Source: Oceanobacter mangrovi (GTDB lineage: Bacteria; Pseudomonadota; Gammaproteobacteria; Pseudomonadales; Oceanobacteraceae). Taken from it: a stretch of 64,000 nucleotides of DNA. The stretch's first letter is position 1. Each line of letters opens with the position of its first letter. The position numbers and the translations under genes were made by a program. Shown here one piece after another: positions 55,390 through 63,575 of the stretch. Where the stretch lies: assembly GCF_019740315.1 (NCBI RefSeq), contig NZ_JAHXZR010000011.1, positions 1 through 64,000 on the forward strand, written 5' to 3'. The notes below the pieces were generated by a model. It made no database searches, had not been told where the DNA came from, and was given only the letters and a program-made list of their open reading frames with translations.

Positions 55390-56865
55390 GTGATCAGATC
55401 CCTGCTCCCCATTGCATCATTGTTGTTTGGTGTTTCACTACTGCTGTTTGGCAATGGTCTGCTGAACACCCTGCTGGCGTTGCGCGGCGGCATGGAAGGT
55501 TACAGCGACAGCCTCATCGGCTACATCATGTCGGGCTATTTCGTCGGTTTCTTTGTGGGCTTCTACGCCGGTCTGCCGATGCTGCGACGGATTGGTCACA
55601 TTCGCGCCTTTGCCCTTTGTGCCGCCGTTTCGGCCGTCGTGGTGCTGGCTCATGTACTGCTGGTCAATCCCTACACCTGGATGCTGTTGCGAGTGGTCAC
55701 TGGCGCGGTGCTGGTGATTCTCTACACCATCATCGAAAGCTGGCTCAACAACGAAACACCGGCAGAACGCCGTGGTCAGGTGTTTGCCATTTACATGGCC
55801 GTCAATCTCGGTTCGCTGGCGCTGACCCAGCAGCTGTTAAAACTCGACAGCCCGATGAACTTCACTCTTTTCGCACTCTCAGCCATGCTGGTATGCATCA
55901 GTCTGGTACCCATCACCTGGACCCGTTTACCACAACCTTCCGTCGCGGAAGTGAAGCGCTATTCGTTACGACGGCTGCTGAAAACCGCACCGGTGGCGGT
56001 GGCTGGCGGGGTTTTGTCTGGCCTCGCCATGGGCGCTTTCTGGGGATTGATGCCTGTCTACGGCCAGCGCATCGGCCTCGACAGTGGTCAGGTGGCGACC
56101 CTGATGTCGGCTTCGATTGTTGGCGGTGCACTGTTTCAATATCCACTTGGCCGCTATTCCGACAAGCATGATCGTCGGCTGGTACTGGCCATCACGGCAG
56201 CGGTCGGTTGCGCCATTGCGCTGGCCTCCTGGCTGTTACCGACACCTTACTGGCTGGTGCTGACCAGCATGGCCTTGTGGGGTGGAGCCGCCTTTGCGAT
56301 TTATCCGGTGTCCGTCGCCCATCTGGTTGACCGTATCGACAGCCACGACATTCTGCCCGCTGGCAGCGCGCTGCTGCTGTTACACGGAATGGGGGCCGCC
56401 ATTGGCCCGGCACTGGCAGGCAGTCTGATGGAATGGAGCTCGCCTGCAACCCTGCTGCTGTATTTCGCCTGTGCCCACGCCTTGATTGCCGGTTATATCG
56501 CCTTCAAGCTGACACGACCTGCCACCATTGCCGAAGCCGAACCGGAAACCAGCGCGCCATTTGTACCCATGCTGCGTACCACCCCGGCGGCACTTGAAAT
56601 GCTGCCGGATGAAGCCATATCAGCAGACGATGTCGACAATAGTGTCGATCCCAACGCCAGCCCTGCAACCGGCTCTGACAGCAGCCCTGCAGCGAATATA
56701 GAAACCAGCATTATTGTGGACACTGCCCACCCCGACGGCGTGCTGGCAGGCATGACTGCAGAAGGCGGGTTGGCTGGCATGAATGCCGCCAATCATGATG
56801 ACAGTGAGCCACTGTCGGGCTATGAAGAGGATGACACTCCCCAGATTCGCCACTGCGTTGGCTGA
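55390..56865 (+). CDS. YcaD-like MFS transporter (paralogue 2), linked to glucosylglycerol
   Basis: 491 residues from GTG 55390, which has AGGAGG 8 nt upstream. Twelve membrane helices occupy residues about 5-380, nearly identical in pattern to the protein at 37410 (LLNTLLALRGGMEGYSDSLI, GYIMSGYFVGFFVGFYAGLP, LYTIIESWLNNETPAERRGQ). A long cytoplasmic tail (about 395-491) is rich in Asp, Ser, Ala and Pro. It lies 160 bp upstream of ggpPS. In Stenotrophomonas rhizophila a ycaD-type gene is known next to the ggpS gene, and this arrangement is the same. A role in uptake or release of the solute is therefore likely, although the substrate is unproven. Confidence 0.85.
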   Translation: MIRSLLPIASLLFGVSLLLFGNGLLNTLLALRGGMEGYSDSLIGYIMSGYFVGFFVGFYAGLPMLRRIGHIRAFALCAAVSAVVVLAHVLLVNPYTWMLLRVVTGAVLVILYTIIESWLNNETPAERRGQVFAIYMAVNLGSLALTQQLLKLDSPMNFTLFALSAMLVCISLVPITWTRLPQPSVAEVKRYSLRRLLKTAPVAVAGGVLSGLAMGAFWGLMPVYGQRIGLDSGQVATLMSASIVGGALFQYPLGRYSDKHDRRLVLAITAAVGCAIALASWLLPTPYWLVLTSMALWGGAAFAIYPVSVAHLVDRIDSHDILPAGSALLLLHGMGAAIGPALAGSLMEWSSPATLLLYFACAHALIAGYIAFKLTRPATIAEAEPETSAPFVPMLRTTPAALEMLPDEAISADDVDNSVDPNASPATGSDSSPAANIETSIIVDTAHPDGVLAGMTAEGGLAGMNAANHDDSEPLSGYEEDDTPQIRHCVG

Positions 56866-56995
56866 AAATTCGCGCTGGCCGTCATAACCGTCAGCGCACC
56901 TTGCAAGGCCCGCCACAGCAGCAAGCGCGGGCCCATCTTCAGGCTGTTCAACGACGAACAGTCACAACCGTCAATCGGGACCGCCCGGCGCACTG

Positions 56996-57017
56996 CCGGA
57001 ACCAGTTCCGGAAGGAG
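56996..57017 (+). promoter_or_regulatory. Hairpin abutting the ggpPS ribosome-binding site
   Basis: CCGGAA (56996-57001) and TTCCGG (57006-57011) form a 6-bp stem with a CCAG loop. AAGGAG (57012-57017) follows without a gap and is 8 nt before ATG 57026. The structure could stack on or expose the ribosome-binding site and affect translation of ggpPS. Confidence 0.4.
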
Positions 57018-57025
57018 ATACCAAC

Positions 57026-59314
57026 ATGTTACTCGCCACCGACCTTGATGGAACCTTGTTGTCGGGTTCGCAGGAAGACCGCTACCAGCTCTACCAGCTG
57101 ATCAGCAACCACCCTCATATCCAGCTGGCCTACGTCACCGGTCGCGGACTGGAAATGGTGATGCCGCTGCTGTCCGATCCATCACTGCCCACTCCCGACT
57201 ACATTATCTGCGATGTCGGCGCCACCATCGTTGATGGTCACAACTTGCAGCCGATTGGTGAAATCCAGGCCGAAATCGAACAGAACTGGCCCGGTGAAGT
57301 GGCGGTTGCTTCAGCCCTGGATGCCTTTCCCAACCTCGTTCGTCAGGATGTGCCACAGGAGCGCCGGTGTTCGTACGATTGCAAACCGGAAGATGTAACA
57401 GACCAAGTACGTCAGGTCATCAGCCAGCTTGGCTGTGAGCTGCTGTACTCCGCTCACCAGTATCTCGACATCTTGCCGCGCGGCGTTAACAAGGGCACCA
57501 CCTTGCAGAGTCTGATCGACCACCTCGGACTGGCCGACAATGAAGTGCTGATCGCCGGTGACAGCCTTAACGATCTGGCCATGTTGTCACTCGGCTATCC
57601 AGCCGTGTGTGTCGGCGGTTCAGAAAACCGCCTGCTGCAAATGACCGAACGCCAGTCACTGGTGTATCACGCCGAGCGTTATGGCGCTGGTGGCATTATC
57701 GAGGCGTTCAATCAGTACGGTTTTCTTGGTGAAGCCGGGCTGGCACAGGAAGTTGGGGATGGCTTGCCACCCGGCAAATCAGATCTGGTGGTGGTTTATC
57801 ACCGTCTGCCGTTTGAAGAAAGCGTTGAAAATGGCGTGGTGGTGGAACGCCAGCCGTCGTCACCCAATGGCATTATTCCCACCCTGCTGAGCTTTTTCGG
57901 TGATGGCAAAACCGGCTCCTGGGTGGCCTGGTCCAACGTCAATCCAAACACCACAGGTTATAAAACCCGTTCGCCGGTCGACAAGGTCAAGTACCCCAAT
58001 CTGGCGGTTGCACGGGTCAACCTGACCAAACAGGACGTTGATATTTTCTACAAGAAATTCTCCAAGGAAGCCTTCTGGCCAACCCTGCACACCTTCTGGG
58101 AACGAGCGACCTTCCTCGAGGAAGACTGGCAGGTTTTTCTCAAGGTAAACCAGCAATTTGCCGAGCGAACGGCCGCTGAAGCCGCCGAGGGCGCAACCGT
58201 GTGGATTCACGACTACAACCTCTGGATGGTACCGGCCTATTTGCGTGAAATGCGGCCCGACCTCACCATCGCCTTCTTCCACCACACCTACTTCCCGTCC
58301 GCCGACGTCTTTAACGTGGTGCCATGGCGACGTGAAATCATTGGCAGCTTGCTGCAGTGTGATTTTGTTGGTTTCCATATTCCCCGCCAGTCGGAAAACT
58401 TTATTGATGTTGCCCGTGGCGTTACCCCCATCAAGGTTATTGAACGGCAGAACTGTGCACCACGCTTCCTTACTTACGGTTGTGCTGTTGGCCTCGAAGA
58501 AATGACCTCAGTGATCGAAGTGAATGGCCGCCGTATTCACCTCGGCGCTCACCCGGTCGGACTTGATCTTGGCCGAATTACCCATGCGCTGGACGATGCA
58601 GACATCCAGCAGCGCATACGTGACCTGAAAGCCGAGCTGACAGGCACCAAGGTGCTGTTGTCGGTCGAACGACTCGACTACACCAAAGGGATTCTGGAAA
58701 AACTGCAGGCCTTTGAACGATTGCTCGATGAGCACGCCGACCTGATCGGCCAGATCACCCTGATCGTGGTTTGTGTGCCGGCCGCCAAGGAAATGACCGT
58801 TTACGCCGAATTACAAACCGAGATCGAACAGGCGGTAGGTCGTATTAACGGCCGCTTCGCCGAAGTTGGCTGGTCACCGCTGCAATTCTTCTTCCGCAAG
58901 GTGCCGTTCGACCAGCTGGTCGCCTACTATGCCGTCGCCGACGTGATGTGGATTACCCCGCTGCGCGATGGCCTCAACCTGGTGGCGAAGGAATACGTTG
59001 CCACCCAGGGCATGATTGATGGCAATGGTGTGCTGGTGTTGTCAGAATTTGCCGGGGCTGCGGCGGAACTGAAAGGTGCACTGCTGACCAACCCGCATTC
59101 GCCACACGAACTGGCGGACTCCGCCTGGTGGGGCCTGACCATGGACCCGGCCGAAGCCAAGGCGAGGCTGCGGGATGCCTACGACGCCGTGCAGTATTAC
59201 GACATCGACCGCTGGGGCAAGGACTTCCTCGACGCCGTCGAACAGGCCCGCCTGTCGAACCTGGAACTGCAGCAGCAAGCGGCTGAACAGGTTGAGTTGG
59301 TTGGGGAGAGTTGA
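57026..59314 (+). CDS. ggpPS: Fused glucosylglycerol-phosphate phosphatase/synthase
   Basis: 762 residues. The N-terminal 240 residues are a HAD phosphatase of the sucrose-phosphatase type (MLLATDLDGTLLSG with Asp6 and Asp8, then LAYVTGRGLEMV and VLIAGDSLNDLAML). Residues about 255-750 are a GT20 glycosyltransferase (VVVYHRLPFEESVENGVVVE, SPNGIIPTLLSFF, WIHDYNLWMVPAYL, FFHHTYFPSADVF, LSVERLDYTKGILEKLQAFE, ITPLRDGLNLVAKEYVA). SPNGI-x-PTL and the active-site pattern follow GgpS rather than OtsA. It should make glucosylglycerol from ADP-glucose and glycerol-3-phosphate in one polypeptide for salt stress. The preceding MFS gene forms the rest of the unit. Confidence 0.9.
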   Translation: MLLATDLDGTLLSGSQEDRYQLYQLISNHPHIQLAYVTGRGLEMVMPLLSDPSLPTPDYIICDVGATIVDGHNLQPIGEIQAEIEQNWPGEVAVASALDAFPNLVRQDVPQERRCSYDCKPEDVTDQVRQVISQLGCELLYSAHQYLDILPRGVNKGTTLQSLIDHLGLADNEVLIAGDSLNDLAMLSLGYPAVCVGGSENRLLQMTERQSLVYHAERYGAGGIIEAFNQYGFLGEAGLAQEVGDGLPPGKSDLVVVYHRLPFEESVENGVVVERQPSSPNGIIPTLLSFFGDGKTGSWVAWSNVNPNTTGYKTRSPVDKVKYPNLAVARVNLTKQDVDIFYKKFSKEAFWPTLHTFWERATFLEEDWQVFLKVNQQFAERTAAEAAEGATVWIHDYNLWMVPAYLREMRPDLTIAFFHHTYFPSADVFNVVPWRREIIGSLLQCDFVGFHIPRQSENFIDVARGVTPIKVIERQNCAPRFLTYGCAVGLEEMTSVIEVNGRRIHLGAHPVGLDLGRITHALDDADIQQRIRDLKAELTGTKVLLSVERLDYTKGILEKLQAFERLLDEHADLIGQITLIVVCVPAAKEMTVYAELQTEIEQAVGRINGRFAEVGWSPLQFFFRKVPFDQLVAYYAVADVMWITPLRDGLNLVAKEYVATQGMIDGNGVLVLSEFAGAAAELKGALLTNPHSPHELADSAWWGLTMDPAEAKARLRDAYDAVQYYDIDRWGKDFLDAVEQARLSNLELQQQAAEQVELVGES

Positions 59315-59344
59315 GTCATCGGCCAACGCTGGATTGTGCCATGC

Positions 59345-59567
59345 CGCTGCTTGCCTCTTGGGGAGAACTTCTCTCCCCGGCGGCAGCCATCCCCTCAGCC
59401 TTGCGCTACCGATTCGCTGATCAACTTTCACTGCGAATACGCAACGAGCACGCCCGGATGCGGCATCCCTGCCTTAGTCCGGGCTATTCGGCCATCCATG
59501 GCCGTGATGCTCGGCTTATTCTTGTTCAAATCGGCTCATCTTGATGCGCACCTGAATACGCCAGGCA
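59345..59567. repeat. Dispersed ~220-bp repeat, copy B (inverted relative to copy A)
   Basis: Lies between ggpPS and the GRDP-like gene. 59360-59389 is identical, as reverse complement, to 50004-50033, and the remaining ~180 bp aligns with 49838-50003 at lower identity, including the GGCCATCCATGGCC palindrome near 59490-59504 and the GCTCATCTTGATGC end. So the same element occurs twice, 9.5 kb apart, in opposite orientation. Confidence 0.88.
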
Positions 59568-59590
59568 GCATTTCAATTTCCAACCAGAAA

Positions 59591-60283
59591 TCAATCCCCA
59601 CCCCCGCTACAGCCACTGCAGCTGGAACCACCACCATCATGGCCGGAGTGGTCACTGTCGCCAAAAATCCCGCCACCGCTGTCACCACCAAAATCGCCGG
59701 AACAACCAGATGAACAACCGATATGGCTGGCGCAATAACTGTCTCCAAGTGGATTGCGGCTGTTTTTATCCTTGCAGTTGAGGCTGTAGACGTAGCCGTC
59801 GCTAATCTTCAGCTGGGTATCGAGCGCAAACAGTCGTGGCAGTTCGAGCGGAAGGCGCGCACTGAGCCCCTGTCGAGCGCAGGCCAGTCGCCAGACCCGG
59901 CGGATGCCCAGCTGGGCTTTGGTGGGGTTGGCCATGGCTTCCGTCGGCGTGTGATGGAGGAAGCGACCAAAGGCTTGCTTGCAGAACGTCTGATAGGCGC
60001 GGGTGAACAAAATAAATTCGTGCCAGGCGACATCAACCACTTGCGACGGCATCGCCAGGGATTTTCTGCCCGCCGTGCTGCAACACCAGAAATAGTCCCG
60101 CAGCCCGTCCATGACCAGCGCCAGCTGATCATCATCCAGATGCGGATAACGCTGCTGCACCTTACGACTGATGGACGGATGAAAGCGAAAGTCCTCGATA
60201 AAACGGGCCCGCTGGCGACGCTGTAAACGCCGCCATAACCACCACACTGGCACCACACCGGCTGCCAGTACCACATAATTCAT
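59591..60283 (-). CDS. Glycine-rich-domain (GRDP-like) protein
   Basis: 230 residues. An N-terminal hydrophobic stretch (MNYVVLAAGVVPVWWLW) may anchor it in the inner membrane. The core has VAWHEFILFTRAYQTFCKQA, FGRFLHHTPTE and the W-x-H-E pattern of the GRDP-like/DUF1399 family. The C-terminal 50 residues are Gly/Ser/Asp-rich with Cys-x-x-Cys-like pairs (CSSGCSGD and SSCSGCSGGGD), perhaps metal binding or disulfide-linked. Function unknown. ATG 60283 follows GGGAGGTGACA, an excellent ribosome-binding site. It lies 66 bp from orn in the same direction. Confidence 0.65.
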   Translation of the reverse strand: MNYVVLAAGVVPVWWLWRRLQRRQRARFIEDFRFHPSISRKVQQRYPHLDDDQLALVMDGLRDYFWCCSTAGRKSLAMPSQVVDVAWHEFILFTRAYQTFCKQAFGRFLHHTPTEAMANPTKAQLGIRRVWRLACARQGLSARLPLELPRLFALDTQLKISDGYVYSLNCKDKNSRNPLGDSYCASHIGCSSGCSGDFGGDSGGGIFGDSDHSGHDGGGSSCSGCSGGGD

Positions 60284-60349
60284 TGTCACCTCCCTGTGTC
60301 AGTTTGCCATTGCAGTGCTGGGTGTAGCAGCGCTTACTTGTAGCAGCGC

Positions 60350-60895
60350 TTACTGGATATTGAGGAAATACTGGCGGTAGTGCGCCAGTTCGGCAATCGA
60401 CTCACGAATGTCGTCGAGCGCCTGATGGCTGCCGGCCTTCTTGAAGGAAGACACCACCGCCGGATTCCAGCGTTTGGCCAGTTCCTTGAGGGTACTGACG
60501 TCGAGGTTGCGGTAATGGAAAAAGGCTTCCAGCTCCGGCATGTATTTCACCAGGAAGCGACGGTCCTGATGAATGCTGTTGCCACACAGTGGTGAAGCGC
60601 CCGACTTGACGTGTTGCTTGAGGAATTCGATGGTTTGCAGCTCGGCGTCGCGACAGCTGATCGGGCTGTCCTTGACCCGCTGGGTCAGGCCGGAATTGCC
60701 GTGGGTGCGGGTGTTCCACTCGTCCATCGCATCCAGCAGAATATCCGGCTGGTGAATTGCCATTACCGGGCCTTCGGCGATCACATTCAGATTGCTGTCG
60801 GTGACTATGGTGGCAATCTCGATGATGACATCCCGTTCCGGTTCCAGACCGGTCATTTCGAGGTCCATCCACACCAGATTATCTTGCTGACTCAT
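60350..60895 (-). CDS. orn: Oligoribonuclease
   Basis: 181 residues, the usual length. This DEDDh 3'-5' exonuclease degrades short oligonucleotides and pGpG. The DEDDh residues are Asp11/Glu13 in [16 protein letters not shown], Asp near 111 in [15 protein letters not shown], and His/Asp in [16 protein letters not shown]. Its position next to rsgA and the motor genes is conserved in pseudomonads and relatives. It is divergent from the small membrane gene and rsgA, with about 80 bp to the first possible start. Confidence 0.97.
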   Translation of the reverse strand: MSQQDNLVWMDLEMTGLEPERDVIIEIATIVTDSNLNVIAEGPVMAIHQPDILLDAMDEWNTRTHGNSGLTQRVKDSPISCRDAELQTIEFLKQHVKSGASPLCGNSIHQDRRFLVKYMPELEAFFHYRNLDVSTLKELAKRWNPAVVSSFKKAGSHQALDDIRESIAELAHYRQYFLNIQ

Positions 60896-61158
60896 GTTGC
60901 TTTTCCGCGCTTTGGATTTCCCGGAAGTCTAGCTGCTTCAGCGCTCAAGCGACACTCTGGAATCCAGTCGCGCTAATGAGTTTTATCAACAAGGACCAGC
61001 CAATAGCCCCTGACCTGTCTCAGTATTTGGCAACTCAGTTCACATATTCAGGATCATTTGTGAACCAGATCATAAAAAATGGTCCGACAATCGGTATCCT
61101 GCCCCAATCCAGAGTTGCCCCCCAAGAGTTACGAGTGAAGTCATCTGTCGCCATCAAA

Positions 61159-61467
61159 ATGCCGTTATCTGGCCGCCCGTCGAGGCCGCCAACATCTCCC
61201 AAAAGTTACGTGTCTGACGCCATCCGGCGGAACCAGCGCCGTTCGATTCTGTGCAGTATTCTCAATGCTCCCGGGGCTTTTCTGGTTGCCATGGGACTGT
61301 TCGGCAAACTCGACTACGACCCAGCCCGCATTCACAGCCTGCTGGCCAACCAAACCCTCACCAACCTGATGCTGGCAGTCGGGATTCCCTGGATGCTGGT
61401 GTGCATCAGCTGCTTTATTGGCCTGGGTATCCAGCGCCAGCGCCTGCTGAACAACCAGCCAAACTGA
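61159..61467 (+). CDS. Small two-span membrane protein
   Basis: About 102 residues, family not recognised. The C-terminal 65 residues have two membrane helices (SILCSILNAPGAFLVAMGLF and LTNLMLAVGIPWMLVCISCF) around a short polar loop (GKLDYDPARIHSLLANQT). The N-terminus is basic and Pro/Ser-rich (PLSGRPSRPPTSPKSYVSD). The frame is open back to 60976, but that part is AT-rich and lacks coding character, and neither ATG 60976 nor 61159 has a good ribosome-binding site, so the start is uncertain. It lies 66 bp before rsgA in the same direction. Confidence 0.5.
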   Translation: MPLSGRPSRPPTSPKSYVSDAIRRNQRRSILCSILNAPGAFLVAMGLFGKLDYDPARIHSLLANQTLTNLMLAVGIPWMLVCISCFIGLGIQRQRLLNNQPN

Positions 61468-61533
61468 CACGACGCTTGCGGAAGCCCCTGCCAACCCGGA
61501 AAATGGCGCTCGACTCAATCGCCCGGAATTCCA

Positions 61534-62562
61534 ATGGCCAAACGCAAGCTCACCAAAAAACAATCCTGGCGCATCGCCAAGATCCAGCAGGAAAAGGCCA
61601 AGCGTGCCGACCAGAAAGAAGTTTCCATTTCTGAACAACTGAATGCTGGTGAACTGGGCGACGAAATGCACGGTCAGGTGATCGCCCATTTCGGCAGTCA
61701 GGTGGAAATTGAAGATGCCGAGCGCAACAGCTATCGATGCTTTATGCGCGCCAACCTGGGTTCACTGGTCACCGGTGACTTCGTCGTGTTCCGTCCCGCT
61801 GCTGAAAACGACCAGGGCGTTCGTCAAGGCGTGGTGGAAACCCGGCTGGAACGGGAATCCGAACTGTCACGGCCCAACCCCTATAACGAAATCAAACCGG
61901 TAGCGGCCAATATCGACTTTATTGTGTTGGTGGTAGCGCCAGAACCTTATGCCCACGCCAACCTCATCGACCGCTATCTGGTCGCCGCAGAAAACTGTCA
62001 GATCGAGCCGATTATCCTGCTCAACAAGGTCGACCTGCTGGACGACCTGAGCCGCTTCCATTTGTATCCACTGTTGGAGCGTTATCACGATCTGGGCTAT
62101 CAGATTCTGCAGGTCAGCGCCAAAGACCCGGACAGCCTCGGCGACCTGAAGGAATTTCTCAATGACCGCGTCAGCGTCTTTGTTGGCCAATCCGGTGTTG
62201 GCAAGTCATCCTTGATTGGCACCCTGCTGCCGGATGTCGAGATGAAAGTCGGTGCGCTGTCGGAAAATACCCGTAAGGGCAAACACACCACCACCACCGC
62301 CCGCCTGTATCATTTCCCGGCCGGTGGCGACCTGATCGACTCGCCGGGAATCCGCGAGTTTGGCCTCTGGCATATGAGCGAAGAAGAAGTCTTGTATGGC
62401 TTCCGCGAATTGCGGGATCTGGCCGGTCATTGCCGCTTCCGCGACTGTCGCCATGAAAGTGAGCCCGGTTGCGCACTGATTGAAGCGGTCGACAATGAGG
62501 AAATCACTGCCGAACGCTTTATCAGCTACAAGCGGATTCTGGAAACCCTGTCCGAGCTCTAA
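61534..62562 (+). CDS. rsgA: Ribosome small-subunit-dependent GTPase RsgA
   Basis: 342 residues. A basic N-terminal tail (AKRKLTKKQSWRIAKIQQEK) is followed by an OB-fold domain (about 45-110) and the circularly permuted GTPase core. G4 NKVDLL and G5 SAKD come before G1 GQSGVGKSSLIGTLLPD and G3 DSPGIREFGLW, the order that defines the family. The C-terminal zinc-binding motif is CRFRDCRHESEPGC. RsgA checks 30S maturation and releases late assembly factors. It is divergent from orn and convergent with motB, 17 bp apart. Confidence 0.96.
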   Translation: MAKRKLTKKQSWRIAKIQQEKAKRADQKEVSISEQLNAGELGDEMHGQVIAHFGSQVEIEDAERNSYRCFMRANLGSLVTGDFVVFRPAAENDQGVRQGVVETRLERESELSRPNPYNEIKPVAANIDFIVLVVAPEPYAHANLIDRYLVAAENCQIEPIILLNKVDLLDDLSRFHLYPLLERYHDLGYQILQVSAKDPDSLGDLKEFLNDRVSVFVGQSGVGKSSLIGTLLPDVEMKVGALSENTRKGKHTTTTARLYHFPAGGDLIDSPGIREFGLWHMSEEEVLYGFRELRDLAGHCRFRDCRHESEPGCALIEAVDNEEITAERFISYKRILETLSEL

Positions 62563-62579
62563 ATAATTTCAGGCGTTCG

Positions 62580-63575
62580 CTATTCCAGCAAATTGGGCGG
62601 ATTATCGTACTGGTTATCCGCCCGGTTACGATTTTTCTGCACGCTCTGGATACTCGAACTCGCAGGCGATGCGGTTGCGCCCATGCCTTTCTGATCGACC
62701 TTGGCGGCCGGATCAACCGGTCCGGTTTGTTGCTCCAGTTCCCGTTCCCGTCGTGGCGATAACAGCAGCAGGCCGATTCTGCGGTTAACCGCTGCGGTCG
62801 GATCCTGGCGGTCATAAGGGGCCGAGTCGCCCATACCGATCACCTGGGAAATCTGGCCATCGGCTACCCCGGCTTCCACCAGCGCCCGCCGTGCCGAATC
62901 CGCCCGCATGGCAGACAATATCCAGTTACGATTGTCTTCCGCCCGGCCAGTGCCACTGTTGCTGTTGGCGTCGGTATGGCCGGTGACTGACATTTTCAGG
63001 CCGGAGTTAGCCAGTACCGGCGCCAGCTCCCAGAGAATATCCTCGACGTAATAATTCAGGCGGCTGCTGCCAAGATCAAACATCGGCCGATCCTGTTTAT
63101 CGACGATCTGCAGCCTTAAGCCATCGGTTGTGATGTCGAGTTTGATCTGATCCTTGAAGGGACTGAGAGTCGGGCTGTCGAGCACCATTTCCTTGAACTG
63201 TTCTTCGAGGTTTTCGAGCTGGTCCTGCTGCTGGCCATCACTGCTGCTCGGCTGTGGTTGCAGGTTCACGATAGGATCAGACGCACCATCCTGACCAATA
63301 TTGGCCAGCGGCGACGGCGAACCGCCCAGATCAATGGCACTGGCAGACGGCGCCAGCTTGCCCTCAGCAAAGGCCTTGGGATCATGGAAATAACCGGAAA
63401 TAGCCTTGCGCTGGTCTTCGGTGGAGTTACTGATAATCCACAACACCAGAAACAGCGCCATCATCGCCAGCGCAAAGTCGGCCATCGCCACTTTCCAGGC
63501 ACCACCGTGGTCTTCGTGGCGATGACGGCCACCACGGCGGATAATAATCGGCGGTTGTTGACCAAGATTCTCCAT
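62580..63575 (-). CDS. motB: Flagellar motor stator protein MotB
   Basis: 331 residues. After a basic N-terminus (RRGGRHRHEDHGGAWKVAMA) comes one membrane helix with the proton-binding aspartate in MADFALAMMALFLVLWII. The periplasmic OmpA/MotB peptidoglycan-binding domain has VTGHTDANSNSGTGRAEDNR and LSAMRADSARRALVEAGVAD. A plug-like segment follows the helix. It forms the stator with MotA and fixes it to the cell wall. The start overlaps the motA stop (TGATG). The C-terminal 45 residues are Gln/Ser/Pro-rich. Confidence 0.95.
   Translation of the reverse strand: MENLGQQPPIIIRRGGRHRHEDHGGAWKVAMADFALAMMALFLVLWIISNSTEDQRKAISGYFHDPKAFAEGKLAPSASAIDLGGSPSPLANIGQDGASDPIVNLQPQPSSSDGQQQDQLENLEEQFKEMVLDSPTLSPFKDQIKLDITTDGLRLQIVDKQDRPMFDLGSSRLNYYVEDILWELAPVLANSGLKMSVTGHTDANSNSGTGRAEDNRNWILSAMRADSARRALVEAGVADGQISQVIGMGDSAPYDRQDPTAAVNRRIGLLLLSPRRERELEQQTGPVDPAAKVDQKGMGATASPASSSIQSVQKNRNRADNQYDNPPNLLE

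Noticed and set aside
55241-55393. A leader ORF in front of the second MFS gene, analogous to the one at 37297
   Set aside because: The frame ending at the GTGA overlap has no ATG or GTG between the previous stop and the MFS start, so translation is not supported.
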